A stretch of DNA of 64,000 nucleotides from WHSM01 sp036375165 (GTDB lineage: Bacteria > Actinomycetota > Actinomycetes > Mycobacteriales > Micromonosporaceae): the NCBI GenBank assembly GCA_036375165.1, contig DASUSI010000178.1, forward strand, positions 62,001 through 126,000. The letters run 5' to 3'. This document shows positions 18,678-28,093 of this stretch, one piece after another. The position numbers and the translations under genes are program-made. The notes beneath the pieces are model-generated. The model saw nothing but the letters and a program-made list of their open reading frames with translations, was not told the DNA's origin and searched no databases. How positions within the stretch are numbered: the stretch's first letter is position 1; each line of letters starts with the position of its first letter.

Positions 18678-19512
18678 CATCGTTCGCGCCGGCCTGGTAC
18701 AGCAGAAGTGGACCGGCGACAAGCAATCCATGATCGACAACGCGGTGTCCGCGATCGAGTCCGCGGCTTCCCAGGGCGCCCAGGTGGTGTGCCTACAGGA
18801 GCTGTTCTACGGGCCGTACTTCTGCCAGGTGCAGGACGCCGACTTCTACTCCTACACCGAACAGATCCCGGACGGGCCGACCACCACGCTGATGTGTGAG
18901 CTGGCGCGGCGGCACAACATGGTCCTGATCGTTCCGATGTACGAGCAGGAACAGCCAGGCGTCTACTACAACACCGCCGCGGTGATCGACGCCGACGGCC
19001 GTTACCTCGGCAAGCACCGAAAGAATCACATTCCGCAGGTGAAAGGCTTCTGGGAGAAGTTCTACTTCCGCCCGGGAAACCTGGGATACCCGGTGTTCGA
19101 CACTGCCGTGGGCAAGATCGGCGTCTACATCTGCTACGAGCGGCACTTCCCCGAGGGCTGGCGGGCGCTTGGCCTGGCCGGCGCCCGGATCGTGTTCAAC
19201 CCGTCGGCCACCAGCCGCGGCCTGTCGGAGTACCTGTGGCGGTTGGAACAGCCCGCTGCGGCGGTCGCCAACGAGTACTTCGTCGGCACCATCAACCGGG
19301 TCGGTGTGGAGCCGCTCGGTGACAATGACTTCTACGGTCAGTCGTACTTCGCCGACCCGCGCGGCCAGTTCGTCGGAGCCGCCGCCTCGGACACTGAGGA
19401 GGAGGTCGTGGTCCGGGACCTGGACATGGGGTTGCTCGCCGAGGTCCGCGACCTGTGGGCGTTCTACCGGGATCGTCGACCCGAGACGTACGACTCGCTG
19501 ACCACCCCATGA
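18670..19512 (+). CDS. Beta-ureidopropionase (N-carbamoyl-beta-alanine amidohydrolase)
   Basis: A 280-residue nitrilase-superfamily enzyme hydrolysing N-carbamoyl-beta-alanine to beta-alanine, CO2 and ammonia. The Glu-Lys-Cys triad is E44 (CLQELFYGPYFC), K118 (KHRKNHIP) and C155 (VYICYERHFPEG). FNPSATSRGLSEYLW fits the beta-ureidopropionase branch. Length suits bacterial members. GTG 18670 follows AGGAGAGG and overlaps the permease by 8 nt. Next to dihydropyrimidinase it performs the third step of reductive pyrimidine degradation. Confidence 0.92.
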
Positions 19513-19525
19513 CCGGAGGCGACCG

Positions 19526-20929
19526 ATGAGCATTCTGATCAAAGGCGGCACCGTCATCTCCGCCACCGGGGCGCATGCGTCGGACGTGCTGGTCTCAGGC
19601 GAGCGGATCGCCGCCATCGCAGCCCCCGACGCCGGCCTCACCGAAGCGTGGCAACAGCGGGCCGACACCGTGATCGACGCCGCCGGCAAGTATGTGCTGC
19701 CCGGCGGTATCGACGTGCACACCCACATGGAGATGCCGTTCGGGGGCACCCACTCGGTGGACACGTTCGAAACCGGCACCCGGGCCGCCGCGTGGGGCGG
19801 CACCACCACGATCATCGACTTCGCGGTGCAGCAGAAAGGACAGACGCTGCTGGCCACTATGGACCGCTGGCACCAGAAGGCCGACGGCAACTGCGCCATC
19901 GACTACGGCTTCCACATGATCATCGCGGATGTCAACGAGTCCACGCTCAAGGAGATGGACGCCTGCGTGGCCGCCGGGGTGAACAGCTTCAAGATGTTCA
20001 TGGCCTACCCCGGGGTGTTCTACGCCACGGACGGGGAGATCCTGCTGGCGATGCAGCGGGCCGCCGAGAACGGTTCCCTGATCATGATGCACGCCGAGAA
20101 CGGCATCGCGATCGACCAACTCGTGGCGCAGGCGCTGGCGAAGGGCCAGACCGACCCGGTGTATCACGGGCTGACCCGCCCGGCCGAACTGGAGGCGGAG
20201 GCCACCCACCGGGCGGCGGTGCTGGCCAAGGTGACCGGCGCGCCGCTGTACGTCGTGCACCTGTCCTCCGAACCGGCGCTGGCTGCGGTCCGCGCCGCCC
20301 GCGACACCGGGCAGAACGTATTCGCCGAAACCTGCCCGCAATACCTCTACCTGTCCATCGAGGACATGGCCAAGCCTGACTTCGAGGGCTCCAAGTACGT
20401 CTGCTCGCCGCCGGTGCGCCCCCGGGAGCATCAGGACACGCTGTGGCAGGGGCTGCGCACCAACGACTTGTCGGTGGTGTCCACGGACCACTGCCCATTC
20501 TGTTTCAACGAGCAGAAGGAACTGGGTCGCGGGGACTTCTCCAAGATCCCCAATGGGCTGCCCGGGGTCGAGCACCGGATGGACCTGCTGCACCAGGGTG
20601 TGGTGGCCGGCGAGCTGTCGCTGGCCCGCTGGGTGGAGGTGGCGTCCACCACCCCCGCCCGGATGTTCGGTCTCTACCCCCGCAAGGGCGTGATCGCCGC
20701 CGGCTCCGACGCCGACATCGTGGTGTACGACCCGAAGGCGACTCAGATCCTGTCGGTGGCCACCCACCACATGAATGTGGACTACTCGGCGTACGAGGGC
20801 ATGGAGATCACCGGAAAGGTGGCCGCCGTGCTGTCCCGGGGCCGGGTGGTGGTCGCCGGGGACGAGTTCCACGGCAGTGCCGGCCACGGCAGGTTCTTGA
20901 GCCGCGATCTGAGTCAGTACCTGCACTGA
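19526..20929 (+). CDS. hydA: Dihydropyrimidinase (D-hydantoinase family)
   Basis: A 467-residue cyclic amidohydrolase opening dihydrouracil or dihydrothymine to N-carbamoyl-beta-amino acids. Metal ligands H65-x-H67 lie in GIDVHTHMEMPFGG, and the carboxylated bridging lysine is K156 in NSFKMFMAYPG. HAENG and STDHCPF carry further ligands. GGAGGCG precedes the ATG. It follows the ureidopropionase by 13 nt. All catalytic features are present; the usual product is a homotetramer with two divalent metals per subunit. Confidence 0.94.
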   Translation: MSILIKGGTVISATGAHASDVLVSGERIAAIAAPDAGLTEAWQQRADTVIDAAGKYVLPGGIDVHTHMEMPFGGTHSVDTFETGTRAAAWGGTTTIIDFAVQQKGQTLLATMDRWHQKADGNCAIDYGFHMIIADVNESTLKEMDACVAAGVNSFKMFMAYPGVFYATDGEILLAMQRAAENGSLIMMHAENGIAIDQLVAQALAKGQTDPVYHGLTRPAELEAEATHRAAVLAKVTGAPLYVVHLSSEPALAAVRAARDTGQNVFAETCPQYLYLSIEDMAKPDFEGSKYVCSPPVRPREHQDTLWQGLRTNDLSVVSTDHCPFCFNEQKELGRGDFSKIPNGLPGVEHRMDLLHQGVVAGELSLARWVEVASTTPARMFGLYPRKGVIAAGSDADIVVYDPKATQILSVATHHMNVDYSAYEGMEITGKVAAVLSRGRVVVAGDEFHGSAGHGRFLSRDLSQYLH

Positions 20930-20984
20930 CCCGGCCGACCCCGCGGGACGGCAACTCGGCGGGGCGATGAATTCTGGAGGAGCC

Positions 20985-21983
20985 ATGGACTTCGGTGTGG
21001 TGATGCAGACGGACCCGCCGGCCCGGGACGTCATCGAGACGATGCGGGTCGCGGAGGACTGCGGGTTCCGCTACGGCTGGACGTTTGACTCCTGCGTGCT
21101 GTGGCAGGAGCCGTTCGTGATCTACTCGCAGGTCCTGTCGGCCACCCGGTCGATGACGGTGGGCCCGATGGTGACCAACCCCAGCACCCGGGACTGGTCG
21201 GTGACGGCGTCCCTGTTCGCCACGCTCAACGAGATGTACGGCAACCGCACGGTGTGCGGCATCGGGCGGGGCGACTCGGCGAACCGGGTGGTCGGCCGGC
21301 CACCGGCCACGCTGGGGCACCTCGCCGAGGCGATGAGGGTGATCAAGAATCTCGCCGAAGGCCGGGAAGCCGTTATGAACGGCACCACCGTGCGGATCCC
21401 GTGGGTGCGGGACGGCCGGCTGGGGATCTGGATGGCGGCGTACGGTCCCAAAGCGCTCAAGCTGGTCGGGGAGCAGGCCGACGGGTTCATCCTGCAGACC
21501 GCCGACCCGGACATCGCCCGGTGGACCATCCAGTCGGTACGCCAAGCCGCCACCGACGCCGGACGCGACCCGGACGCGATCACGATCTGCGTGGCCGCTC
21601 CCGCGTACGTGGGGGAGGACCTGGACCACCAGCGGGAGCAGTTGCGCTGGTTCGGTGGCATGGTCGGCAACCACGTCGCTGACCTGGTGGCCCGCTACGG
21701 CACCGACGGTCCAGTGCCCCGGGCGCTCACCGACTACATCGAAGGACGCAGGGGATACGACTACTCGCACCACGGCAAGCCGGGCAACCCGACGACCGAC
21801 TTCGTTCCGGACGAGATCGTCGACCGGTTCTGCCTACTGGGACCGGTGTCGGCTCACGTCGACCGGCTCCAGGAACTGGTCGAGATCGGGGTCGACAACT
21901 TCTCGATCTACCTGATGCACGACCAGAAGGACAAGACCCTGTCGGCGTACGGCGCGGATGTGATCGGCCGGTTCGCCGGCTGA
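20985..21983 (+). CDS. Luciferase-like F420-dependent oxidoreductase family (CPS_4043-type)
   Basis: A 332-residue member of the bacterial luciferase-like fold. MDFGVVMQTDPPARDVIE and WTFDSCVLWQEPFVIYSQ are characteristic of the group that NCBI models as putative F420-dependent oxidoreductases, frequently beside dihydropyrimidinase. GGAGGA is well spaced before ATG 20985, so the in-frame ATG at 20967 is not used. It is last in the operon. No dihydropyrimidine dehydrogenase is encoded nearby, so this protein may act on uracil/dihydrouracil; that is inference. Confidence 0.85.
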   Translation: MDFGVVMQTDPPARDVIETMRVAEDCGFRYGWTFDSCVLWQEPFVIYSQVLSATRSMTVGPMVTNPSTRDWSVTASLFATLNEMYGNRTVCGIGRGDSANRVVGRPPATLGHLAEAMRVIKNLAEGREAVMNGTTVRIPWVRDGRLGIWMAAYGPKALKLVGEQADGFILQTADPDIARWTIQSVRQAATDAGRDPDAITICVAAPAYVGEDLDHQREQLRWFGGMVGNHVADLVARYGTDGPVPRALTDYIEGRRGYDYSHHGKPGNPTTDFVPDEIVDRFCLLGPVSAHVDRLQELVEIGVDNFSIYLMHDQKDKTLSAYGADVIGRFAG

Positions 21984-21987
21984 CGGC

Positions 21988-23067
21988 TCACTGGCCGACC
22001 CCCTCAGCGCTTCGACCCGCTGGCTCGGCGGTGGCTCGGGGCGCCGAGGGACTGCCGATCCGGCGGCCCGGCAGCGCGGCGATTCCGACCGCCAGCAGCG
22101 TGACAGCCGCACCGGCGACGGTGCTGGCCTGCAGCCGCGCCCCCGCGGCGGGCGCGACCAGGTCGAGGGCGATCGCGCCGACGAGCTGGCCCGCGATGGT
22201 GGACAGACCCAGAAGCAGAACCCCGATCCAGCGCACCACAACCGCCGCGACCCAGATGAACACCACCCCCAGCGGGCCACCCAGGTACAGCCAGGGTTCG
22301 GTCGGTAACGCCGTTGGCGTCCCACGGACGGTTCGTACCACCAGCCAGGAAACGGTGAGCAGTGCGGTCCCGGCGGCGAAGTTGACCAGCGCGGCGGTCA
22401 GCGCACTCTGGGCCGCCGCGCGGACCTGCCCATTCACCGCCTGTTGCACCGCGATTCCGGCTCCGGCGACCAGCGGGAGCAGGACCAGCCACAGCGCGAC
22501 CCCGCTTTGGATTCGGTCGGACATCGCAGCCGTCACAGCGGCGAGTGCCAGCCCGGCCCCGACGACCCGCGGCCAGGTCAGCGGCTTTCGGCCGCCCGGC
22601 CCCAGGCCGGCCCGGTCCACCAGCAGCGACGATCCGGTCTGCCCGGCGACCAGGGCGACCGAGAAGATCGCGACGCCGATCACGCCGACGGTCAGGCTCT
22701 GGGTGGCGACCAGGAACCCGCCGCTGATCCCGCCGAGGCACTGCCAGAACCGCAGCGAGCCGTGCCGTAACGCCGCGCCGAGCCGGGCCACGCCGTTGCG
22801 GGCGGTGGGCAGCAGCGGCACGAGCAGCACCAGCAGCGCCAGTCCGATGCCGAACGAGATCAGCGCGGCCAGTACCCCGTCCCCGAGGCGCACCCCGAGT
22901 TCCCCGTTGATCCGCGACTGCACCGCGAACGCCGCGCCGCTGAGCGCGGACAGCAACACACCGAGAGTCTTTTCCGATCGGGTGACCGGGCGGGATGCGT
23001 GGGGTCCGACGGTCTCGGCAGGGCGCTGCCCGATGGCGGTACGGCCCAGGGCCGGGTGGAATCCCAC
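21988..23067 (-). CDS. DMT-superfamily transporter (YdcZ/DUF606 type, two repeats)
   Basis: A 359-residue protein with about ten hydrophobic segments in two similar halves. The N-terminal half begins LLSALSGAAFAVQSRINGELG and the second half contains GAGIAVQQAVNGQVRAA, each carrying the Q-x-x-[IV]-N-G motif of DUF606. It is an internal duplication of a five-helix unit. GGGAGGA lies 7 nt before GTG 23067, which I prefer to the frame start at 23139. Substrate unknown. Convergent with the luciferase-like gene and only 4 bp away. Confidence 0.8.
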   Translation of the reverse strand: MGFHPALGRTAIGQRPAETVGPHASRPVTRSEKTLGVLLSALSGAAFAVQSRINGELGVRLGDGVLAALISFGIGLALLVLLVPLLPTARNGVARLGAALRHGSLRFWQCLGGISGGFLVATQSLTVGVIGVAIFSVALVAGQTGSSLLVDRAGLGPGGRKPLTWPRVVGAGLALAAVTAAMSDRIQSGVALWLVLLPLVAGAGIAVQQAVNGQVRAAAQSALTAALVNFAAGTALLTVSWLVVRTVRGTPTALPTEPWLYLGGPLGVVFIWVAAVVVRWIGVLLLGLSTIAGQLVGAIALDLVAPAAGARLQASTVAGAAVTLLAVGIAALPGRRIGSPSAPRATAEPAGRSAEGVGQ

Positions 23068-23119
23068 CCCGCCATCCTCCCTCGTCAGTGGTCCTGGGTT
23101 GCGGCTGGTCGGGGGGTCG

Positions 23120-23968
23120 TCACGACCGGTCCCCGTCAAGGTGCAGCTCGGGGATCTCGTCCCAGTGCAGCAGGGCGATCAGTTCCCGGTGGTGGGCGCT
23201 GAGCCGGTGCAGCGCCAGGCGCCTGCCCTTGGGCAGCTGGCTGGCCGCCCACGCCAGGTGCCGCAAACCGTCGAGGTCGATGAAGTGCAACTCGCCGAGG
23301 TCCAGGTGACTGTCGCCAGCGTCGTCGGTCCGCTCGTTGAGCTGTCTCAAAGCGGTGAGGAAGACGTCCATGGTCCCCGCGTCGACCGCGCCCTGCACCC
23401 GAAGACCCGGCGGGTCGAAACTCGGGAAGATCTGCAATCCGCCGTGGCTGTAGAGCGGGTCGACACCCAACTGACCAGGGTGCAACCGGTCCAGCCCGGC
23501 CTTCCCCACATCACGGCGGTCGTATTGGCAGACCACCATCGCCGGCAGCCTGGCCAGCGCCGCGTGCAGGCCTTTCTCGTACGCCACGAGCCGGCCCATG
23601 CCGGGCGTGTGTCGCAACGCCCAGTTCATCTCGGTGGTGACCCGCAGGCCACGCCATCCCGCACCGAGGGCCGCCTCGACCTCCTGGCGCAGGATCCGGA
23701 ACAGCCGGTCCGGCTGGAACCTGTCGCCGGACAGGTACACGTCACCCACGGACGCCACGCCCAACTGACCGGACGCCAGATGTCGCCGCCACTGGTCGCG
23801 TTCCAGGAAACCGAACACGCCAGCGGCGCTTTCCGGGTCGGCGTAGATGTACAGCACGCGCTCGTCGCGCCCCAAGCCGTCCCCGACGAATGCCGACAGC
23901 ACCGCCTGGCGTTCGGCCAGGCCGTTTGGGACCAGACACAGGTGGTCTCCGTGTGTGGCCTGGCTCAC
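23120..23968 (-). CDS. MEDS-domain sensor with STAS domain
   Basis: A 282-residue soluble protein. The N-terminal part (about 1-170) has HGDHLCLVPN and LRVTTEMNWAL of the MEDS domain (DcmR-type sensory domain), including VVCQYDRR near 160. The last 90 residues resemble a STAS domain (HLDLGELHFIDLDGLRHLAWAA). Such pairs are common in actinobacteria as anti-sigma-antagonist-like regulators. Its ligand is unknown. It lies 52 bp upstream of the DMT transporter on the same strand; co-transcription is possible but the transporter has its own ribosome binding site. Confidence 0.78.
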   Translation of the reverse strand: MSQATHGDHLCLVPNGLAERQAVLSAFVGDGLGRDERVLYIYADPESAAGVFGFLERDQWRRHLASGQLGVASVGDVYLSGDRFQPDRLFRILRQEVEAALGAGWRGLRVTTEMNWALRHTPGMGRLVAYEKGLHAALARLPAMVVCQYDRRDVGKAGLDRLHPGQLGVDPLYSHGGLQIFPSFDPPGLRVQGAVDAGTMDVFLTALRQLNERTDDAGDSHLDLGELHFIDLDGLRHLAWAASQLPKGRRLALHRLSAHHRELIALLHWDEIPELHLDGDRS

Positions 23969-24133
23969 CGGTGTCCACCGGCGGGTCGGACGGCGGCGCG
24001 GTGACTTTCCGGACCTGCGGCGGCCACCCGTGGGGTATCCGATGGTGATGCCCCTCTCCGATGTGCTGTCGGCCCGTTGAGGCTTGCCGACATGGCGAAT
24101 GTCGCGGTTCGTCGTGTCGGCGTGCGGTCTCGG

Positions 24134-25150
24134 CTACACGAACCGCCGGATCGAACCCCAGTATGCCCGCATCAGCGCGTTCAGCACGTGGGTGCCCGGC
24201 GGCAGATCCATGGCCGCGGGTTCCAGGGTCGGCGTCAGCATCGCCATCCACAGGTGGTTCGGCACCGTCAGTTCCGAGTGCAGCACCCGGCGTCGCTGCC
24301 GCAGGTGGCCGCGGTGTCGCCAGAGCCAGGTCCAGCCACGCAGTTTCTCCTTGGCCCAGCCCTGCTTGAGACCGAGCGCCAGCATCGCGAGTTCCAGCGC
24401 CAGCAGCGGTGGTGCCAGAAGCAGCAGAGCCCTGCCGCTCCACATCGTGGCCAGCAGCATCAGCCGGTTCCGCTCGATCAGGTAGAACTTGTACGCGTTC
24501 CGCGAGAACTCGTACCGGTGCACCCCGACCGCGTCCGGTACGCACACCACCCGCTGTCCGGCCCGCCAGGTCCGCAACGACAGCTCCGCGTCCTCGTGGT
24601 AGGCGAAGTACGCCTCGTCGAACCCGCCCAACCGCCGCCAGTGTGCCGTCGTGGTGAGAAGGCACGCGCCGCTGGCCCCTGGCGTGTCGAACGGCTCGTG
24701 GCGGGTCTCCGGTTCACCAAACCGCCCAGACCATGACAGGCCGAGCACGTGGATCGGGTTCGCGCCCGCGTTGATCAGCGCGGGGTTCTCAGCCAGTCGG
24801 ACGCTGCCCACCGCGATCCCCACCCCAGGCTGATCAACGGTGTCGACCAGGCGGGCGAGGGTTTCTGGTTCCACCACGCAGTCGGAGTTCACCAACGCGA
24901 TGTAGTCGCCCCGAGCGGCGGCGGCACCCGCGTTGCAGCCGCCGGCGAACCCGAGGTTGCGGCCGGGACGCAGCGTGGTGACCCCGGTCCGGTGGGCGAT
25001 TCGCTCGACGTCGTCGTTGGTGCAGCCGTTGTCGACCAGCACCACATCGACGTCCACGCCGCGCGACGCCAGCAGCGCGTCGACCGCGCGTGGCAGCCAC
25101 GGCTCGGCCTGCCAGGCCAACACCACCGCCGACACCCGTGGCCGGTTCAC
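24134..25150 (-). CDS. GT2-family glycosyltransferase, probable rhamnosyltransferase
   Basis: A 338-residue GT-A enzyme. VSAVVLAWQAEPWLPRAVD opens the fold, VVLVDNGCTND and ALVNSDCVVEP carry the nucleotide and metal motifs, and FDEAYFAYHEDAELSLR is the acceptor-site ED motif typical of rhamnosyltransferases of the WcaA/RfbF kind. The last 100 residues contain a hydrophobic segment and basic stretches suggesting membrane association. GTG 25150 overlaps the rmlD stop in GTGA, so it is the third gene of the rmlB-rmlD unit and probably uses dTDP-rhamnose. Confidence 0.85.
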   Translation of the reverse strand: MNRPRVSAVVLAWQAEPWLPRAVDALLASRGVDVDVVLVDNGCTNDDVERIAHRTGVTTLRPGRNLGFAGGCNAGAAAARGDYIALVNSDCVVEPETLARLVDTVDQPGVGIAVGSVRLAENPALINAGANPIHVLGLSWSGRFGEPETRHEPFDTPGASGACLLTTTAHWRRLGGFDEAYFAYHEDAELSLRTWRAGQRVVCVPDAVGVHRYEFSRNAYKFYLIERNRLMLLATMWSGRALLLLAPPLLALELAMLALGLKQGWAKEKLRGWTWLWRHRGHLRQRRRVLHSELTVPNHLWMAMLTPTLEPAAMDLPPGTHVLNALMRAYWGSIRRFV

Positions 25151-26031
25151 GGCAGGCCCCAGGTGCGGAGTGCCTCGGCCAGGCTCGCGGCCCAGTCCGG
25201 CTGCGGCGCGACCCCCGCGAGCTGCCACCGGTCGTGACCCAGCACCGAGTAGGCGGGGCGGCGGGCCGGGCGCGGAAACCTGTCCGACGTGGTGGGTCGT
25301 ATCCGGTCGGGGTCGTGTCCGGCGGCGGTGAACACCGCGCGGGCAAGGCCGTACCAGGTGGTCTGGCCGGACGCTGTGCCGTGGTAGACACCCGCCGGTG
25401 CCCGTCCGGCGACCGCCCCGGTGCCCAGCTCCCGCAACTGGCGGCTGAGCGCGACGGTCCAGGTGGGCTGCCCGTGCTGGTCGTCAACCACATCCACGGT
25501 GTCGTGTTCGCGTGCCAGGCGCAGCATGGTTGAGACGAAACTGCGGCCGTGTTCGCCGTACAACCAGGCGGTCCGAACCACGTATCCGGTGGTGGGCAGC
25601 AGTGACAGCACCGCGCGTTCGCCCTCGAGCTTGCCACGGCCGTAGGCGTTGACCGGCGCCGTGGGCGCGTTCTCCGGGTACGGGTGCTCAGCGGTCCCGG
25701 GGAACACATAGTCGGTGGAGATCTGGACCAGCCGGGCGCCGGAGCCCGCGCAGGCGCGGGCGAGCAGTTCCACGCCGTGCCCGTTCACCCGGGTCGCGGT
25801 CGGCTCGTCGGATTCGGCCGCGTCCACGTCGGTGTAGCCAGCGGTGTTGATCACGACGTGGTGGCCGGCCACCACGTCGGACACCATGTCGGGGTCGGTG
25901 ATGTCCACATCGGTGTGCCGCGCCGCGGTGACCTGCTCGCCGGCACCGGTCAACGCCGCGACCAGGTCCCGGCCGAGCATTCCGCCGGCCCCGGTGACCA
26001 GCCACCGCACCAACGAGGCTCCCGAAGTCAT
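25147..26031 (-). CDS. rmlD: dTDP-4-dehydrorhamnose reductase
   Basis: A 294-residue reductase performing the last step of dTDP-L-rhamnose synthesis with NAD(P)H. VTGAGGMLGRDLV near the N-terminus is the dinucleotide loop, STDYVFPG and NAYGRGKLEGE contain the Thr and Tyr-x3-Lys catalytic residues, and VVRTAWLYGEHG follows. ATG 26031 overlaps the rmlB stop in ATGA. The open frame extends to 26268 only as antisense of rmlB. Confidence 0.93.
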   Translation of the reverse strand: MTSGASLVRWLVTGAGGMLGRDLVAALTGAGEQVTAARHTDVDITDPDMVSDVVAGHHVVINTAGYTDVDAAESDEPTATRVNGHGVELLARACAGSGARLVQISTDYVFPGTAEHPYPENAPTAPVNAYGRGKLEGERAVLSLLPTTGYVVRTAWLYGEHGRSFVSTMLRLAREHDTVDVVDDQHGQPTWTVALSRQLRELGTGAVAGRAPAGVYHGTASGQTTWYGLARAVFTAAGHDPDRIRPTTSDRFPRPARRPAYSVLGHDRWQLAGVAPQPDWAASLAEALRTWGLP

Positions 26032-27056
26032 CCGCGCCGCTGGTCCGCGGACCCGGTTTCGGTCACCAGCTCGGCACGCTTCTTGAGCGGCTCCCACCAG
26101 CCACGGTGGTCCCGGTACCACCGCACGGTGTCGGTCAGGCCGTCCTCGAACGGCACCCGGGGCTCGTAGCCCAGTTCCGTGCGGATCTTGGTGTCGTCGA
26201 CGGAGTAGCGGCGGTCGTGGCCCTTGCGGTCGGTGACGTACTCCACGGCGCTCCAGTCCGCGCCACACGCCGTAAGTAACAGCCCGGTCAATTCCTTGTT
26301 GGCCAGCTCGGTGCCGCCGCCGATGTTGTAGATCTCGCCGGCACGCCCCCGCGACAGGACGAGCTGGATCGCCCGGCAGTGGTCATCGACATGCAACCAG
26401 TCCCGGACGTTGCCGCCGTCCCCGTACAGCGGGACCCGCCCGCCGTCGAGCAGGTTGGTCACGAACAGCGGAATCAGCTTCTCCGGATACTGGTACGGGC
26501 CGTAATTGTTGGAGCAACGCGTGATCACCACGTCGAGTCCGTGGGTGCGGTGGTAGGCCCGGGCCAGCAGATCGGACCCGGCCTTCGACGCCGAGTACGG
26601 CGAGTTGGGCTCCAGCAAATGATCTTCCGGCCATGAGCCGGTCTCGATCGACCCGTACACCTCGTCAGTGGAAACGTGGACGAACCGCCCGATCCGGTGC
26701 CGGACCGCGGCCTCCAGCAGCGTCTGGGTGCCCGCCACGTTCGTGGTGATGAACGGTGCCGCGCCCTGGATGGACCGGTCGACGTGGGACTCCGCGGCGA
26801 AGTGGACCACGGCGTCGTGGCCGGGCATCACCTCGTCCACCCGCACCGGATCGCGGATGTCGCCAGCGACGAACCGTAACCGTGGATGGTTGGCGACTGG
26901 TGCGAGATTCTCCCGGTTACCGGAGTAGGTGAGCTTGTCCAGGACCGTGACCACATCGCCAGGGTCGCCCGAACCTCCGGCGTACCCGTCGGACAGCAGC
27001 GTGCGGACGTAGTGGGAGCCGATGAAACCGGCACCACCCGTGACAAGGACCCTCAC
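26028..27056 (-). CDS. rmlB: dTDP-glucose 4,6-dehydratase
   Basis: A 342-residue NAD-dependent dehydratase making dTDP-4-keto-6-deoxyglucose. GGAGFIGSHYVR is at 7-18, HFAAESHVDRSI carries the family signature, STDEVYGS the catalytic Thr-Asp-Glu and SPYSASKAGSD the Tyr-x3-Lys pair. Relative to E. coli there is a short insertion (SDGYAGGSGDPGDVV). First gene of rmlB-rmlD-glycosyltransferase, divergent from rmlA. A TAGACT hexamer ends 9 nt before its GTG on the minus strand, a possible near-leaderless start. Confidence 0.95.
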   Translation of the reverse strand: MRVLVTGGAGFIGSHYVRTLLSDGYAGGSGDPGDVVTVLDKLTYSGNRENLAPVANHPRLRFVAGDIRDPVRVDEVMPGHDAVVHFAAESHVDRSIQGAAPFITTNVAGTQTLLEAAVRHRIGRFVHVSTDEVYGSIETGSWPEDHLLEPNSPYSASKAGSDLLARAYHRTHGLDVVITRCSNNYGPYQYPEKLIPLFVTNLLDGGRVPLYGDGGNVRDWLHVDDHCRAIQLVLSRGRAGEIYNIGGGTELANKELTGLLLTACGADWSAVEYVTDRKGHDRRYSVDDTKIRTELGYEPRVPFEDGLTDTVRWYRDHRGWWEPLKKRAELVTETGSADQRRG

Positions 27057-27065
27057 AGTGTCCGG

Positions 27066-27071
27066 AGTCTA
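27066..27071 (-). promoter_or_regulatory. -10-like hexamer before rmlB
   Basis: TAGACT on the minus strand ends 9 nt before the rmlB GTG; no Shine-Dalgarno is seen in between. Confidence 0.3.
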
Positions 27072-27142
27072 GACGGCGACCCTGCCGGCGGTTGGAGCCA
27101 CGGGCACCCGGCGAGTCCGGGGTGCCCGTGATTTTCGGCCGG

Positions 27143-27148
27143 TATGGT
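27143..27148 (+). promoter_or_regulatory. -10-like hexamer, leaderless start of rmlA
   Basis: TATGGT ends 7 nt before GTG 27156. It covers the upstream in-frame ATG at 27144, which argues that this ATG is promoter sequence and not the start. Confidence 0.45.
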
Positions 27149-27155
27149 GACCCGG

Positions 27156-28055
27156 GTGCGTGGCATCATCCTCGCCGGGGGGACCGGATCGCGGCTGTGG
27201 CCGATCACCAAAGCGGTGTCCAAGCAGCTGATGCCGATCTTTGACAAGCCGATGATCTACTATCCGTTGTCCACCCTGATGATGGCCGGGATCCGGGAGA
27301 TCCTGGTGATCACCACGCCGGAGGAGCAGCCGCAGTTCGTACGGCTGCTCGGGGACGGATCCCAGCTCGGGATGCGGTTCGAGTATGCCGCGCAGCCACG
27401 CCCGGAGGGAATCGCGCAGGCATTCCTGATCGGAGCGGACTTCATCGGCGAGCGACCGGTGGCGCTGATCCTGGGCGACAACATCTTCTACGGGGTGGGG
27501 CTCGGACACCATCTCTCCCGGTCCACCGACGTGGTGGGCGGGCGGATCTTCGCCTACCCGGTGGCGAACCCGCAGGCGTACGGCGTGGTGGAGTTCGACG
27601 GGGACGGGAAAGTGTTGTCGATTCAGGAGAAGCCGCAGAAACCCAAGTCGCACTACGCGGTTCCCGGGTTGTACTTCTACGACGACCGGGTGGTGGAGAT
27701 CGCCCGCGAACTGTCACCGAGCGCTCGCGGGGAGTTGGAGATCACTGGGGTGAACGAGGCGTACCTGCGCCGCGGTGAGCTGCGGGTCGGGGTACTTGAC
27801 CGGGGCACCGCGTGGCTGGACACCGGAACCTTCGGATCGATGGTCGCCGCCGCCGAGTTTGTCCGGGTCGTCGAGGAGCGCCAGGGCCTCAAGCTCGGCT
27901 GCATCGAGGAGGTGGCCTGGCGTCAGGGCTACATCGACAACGACCAGTTCCGGGCACTGGCCGAGCCGCTCACCAAGAGCGGGTACGGGAACTACCTGCT
28001 GGACCTCCTGGAACGGGAGCCGGAGCCGACAGTGTCCGACCTTCCCGGCTTCTAG
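27156..28055 (+). CDS. rmlA: Glucose-1-phosphate thymidylyltransferase
   Basis: A 299-residue nucleotidyltransferase forming dTDP-glucose. GIILAGGTGSRLWPITKAVS at 3-22 is the nucleotide-binding signature, LILGDNIFYG holds the metal-binding Asp and EEKPQ-like IQEKPQKPKSHYAVPGLYFY the sugar site. Only the short RmlA form without LbH repeats. I prefer GTG 27156 to ATG 27144: the protein then begins MRGIILAGG like most homologues, and a -10 hexamer overlaps the earlier ATG. It heads rmlA-methyltransferase-rmlC. Confidence 0.94.
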   Translation: MRGIILAGGTGSRLWPITKAVSKQLMPIFDKPMIYYPLSTLMMAGIREILVITTPEEQPQFVRLLGDGSQLGMRFEYAAQPRPEGIAQAFLIGADFIGERPVALILGDNIFYGVGLGHHLSRSTDVVGGRIFAYPVANPQAYGVVEFDGDGKVLSIQEKPQKPKSHYAVPGLYFYDDRVVEIARELSPSARGELEITGVNEAYLRRGELRVGVLDRGTAWLDTGTFGSMVAAAEFVRVVEERQGLKLGCIEEVAWRQGYIDNDQFRALAEPLTKSGYGNYLLDLLEREPEPTVSDLPGF

Positions 28056-28093
28056 CCTTCGCGTGGAAGGACTCTTGTGGAAAGGCACCGACC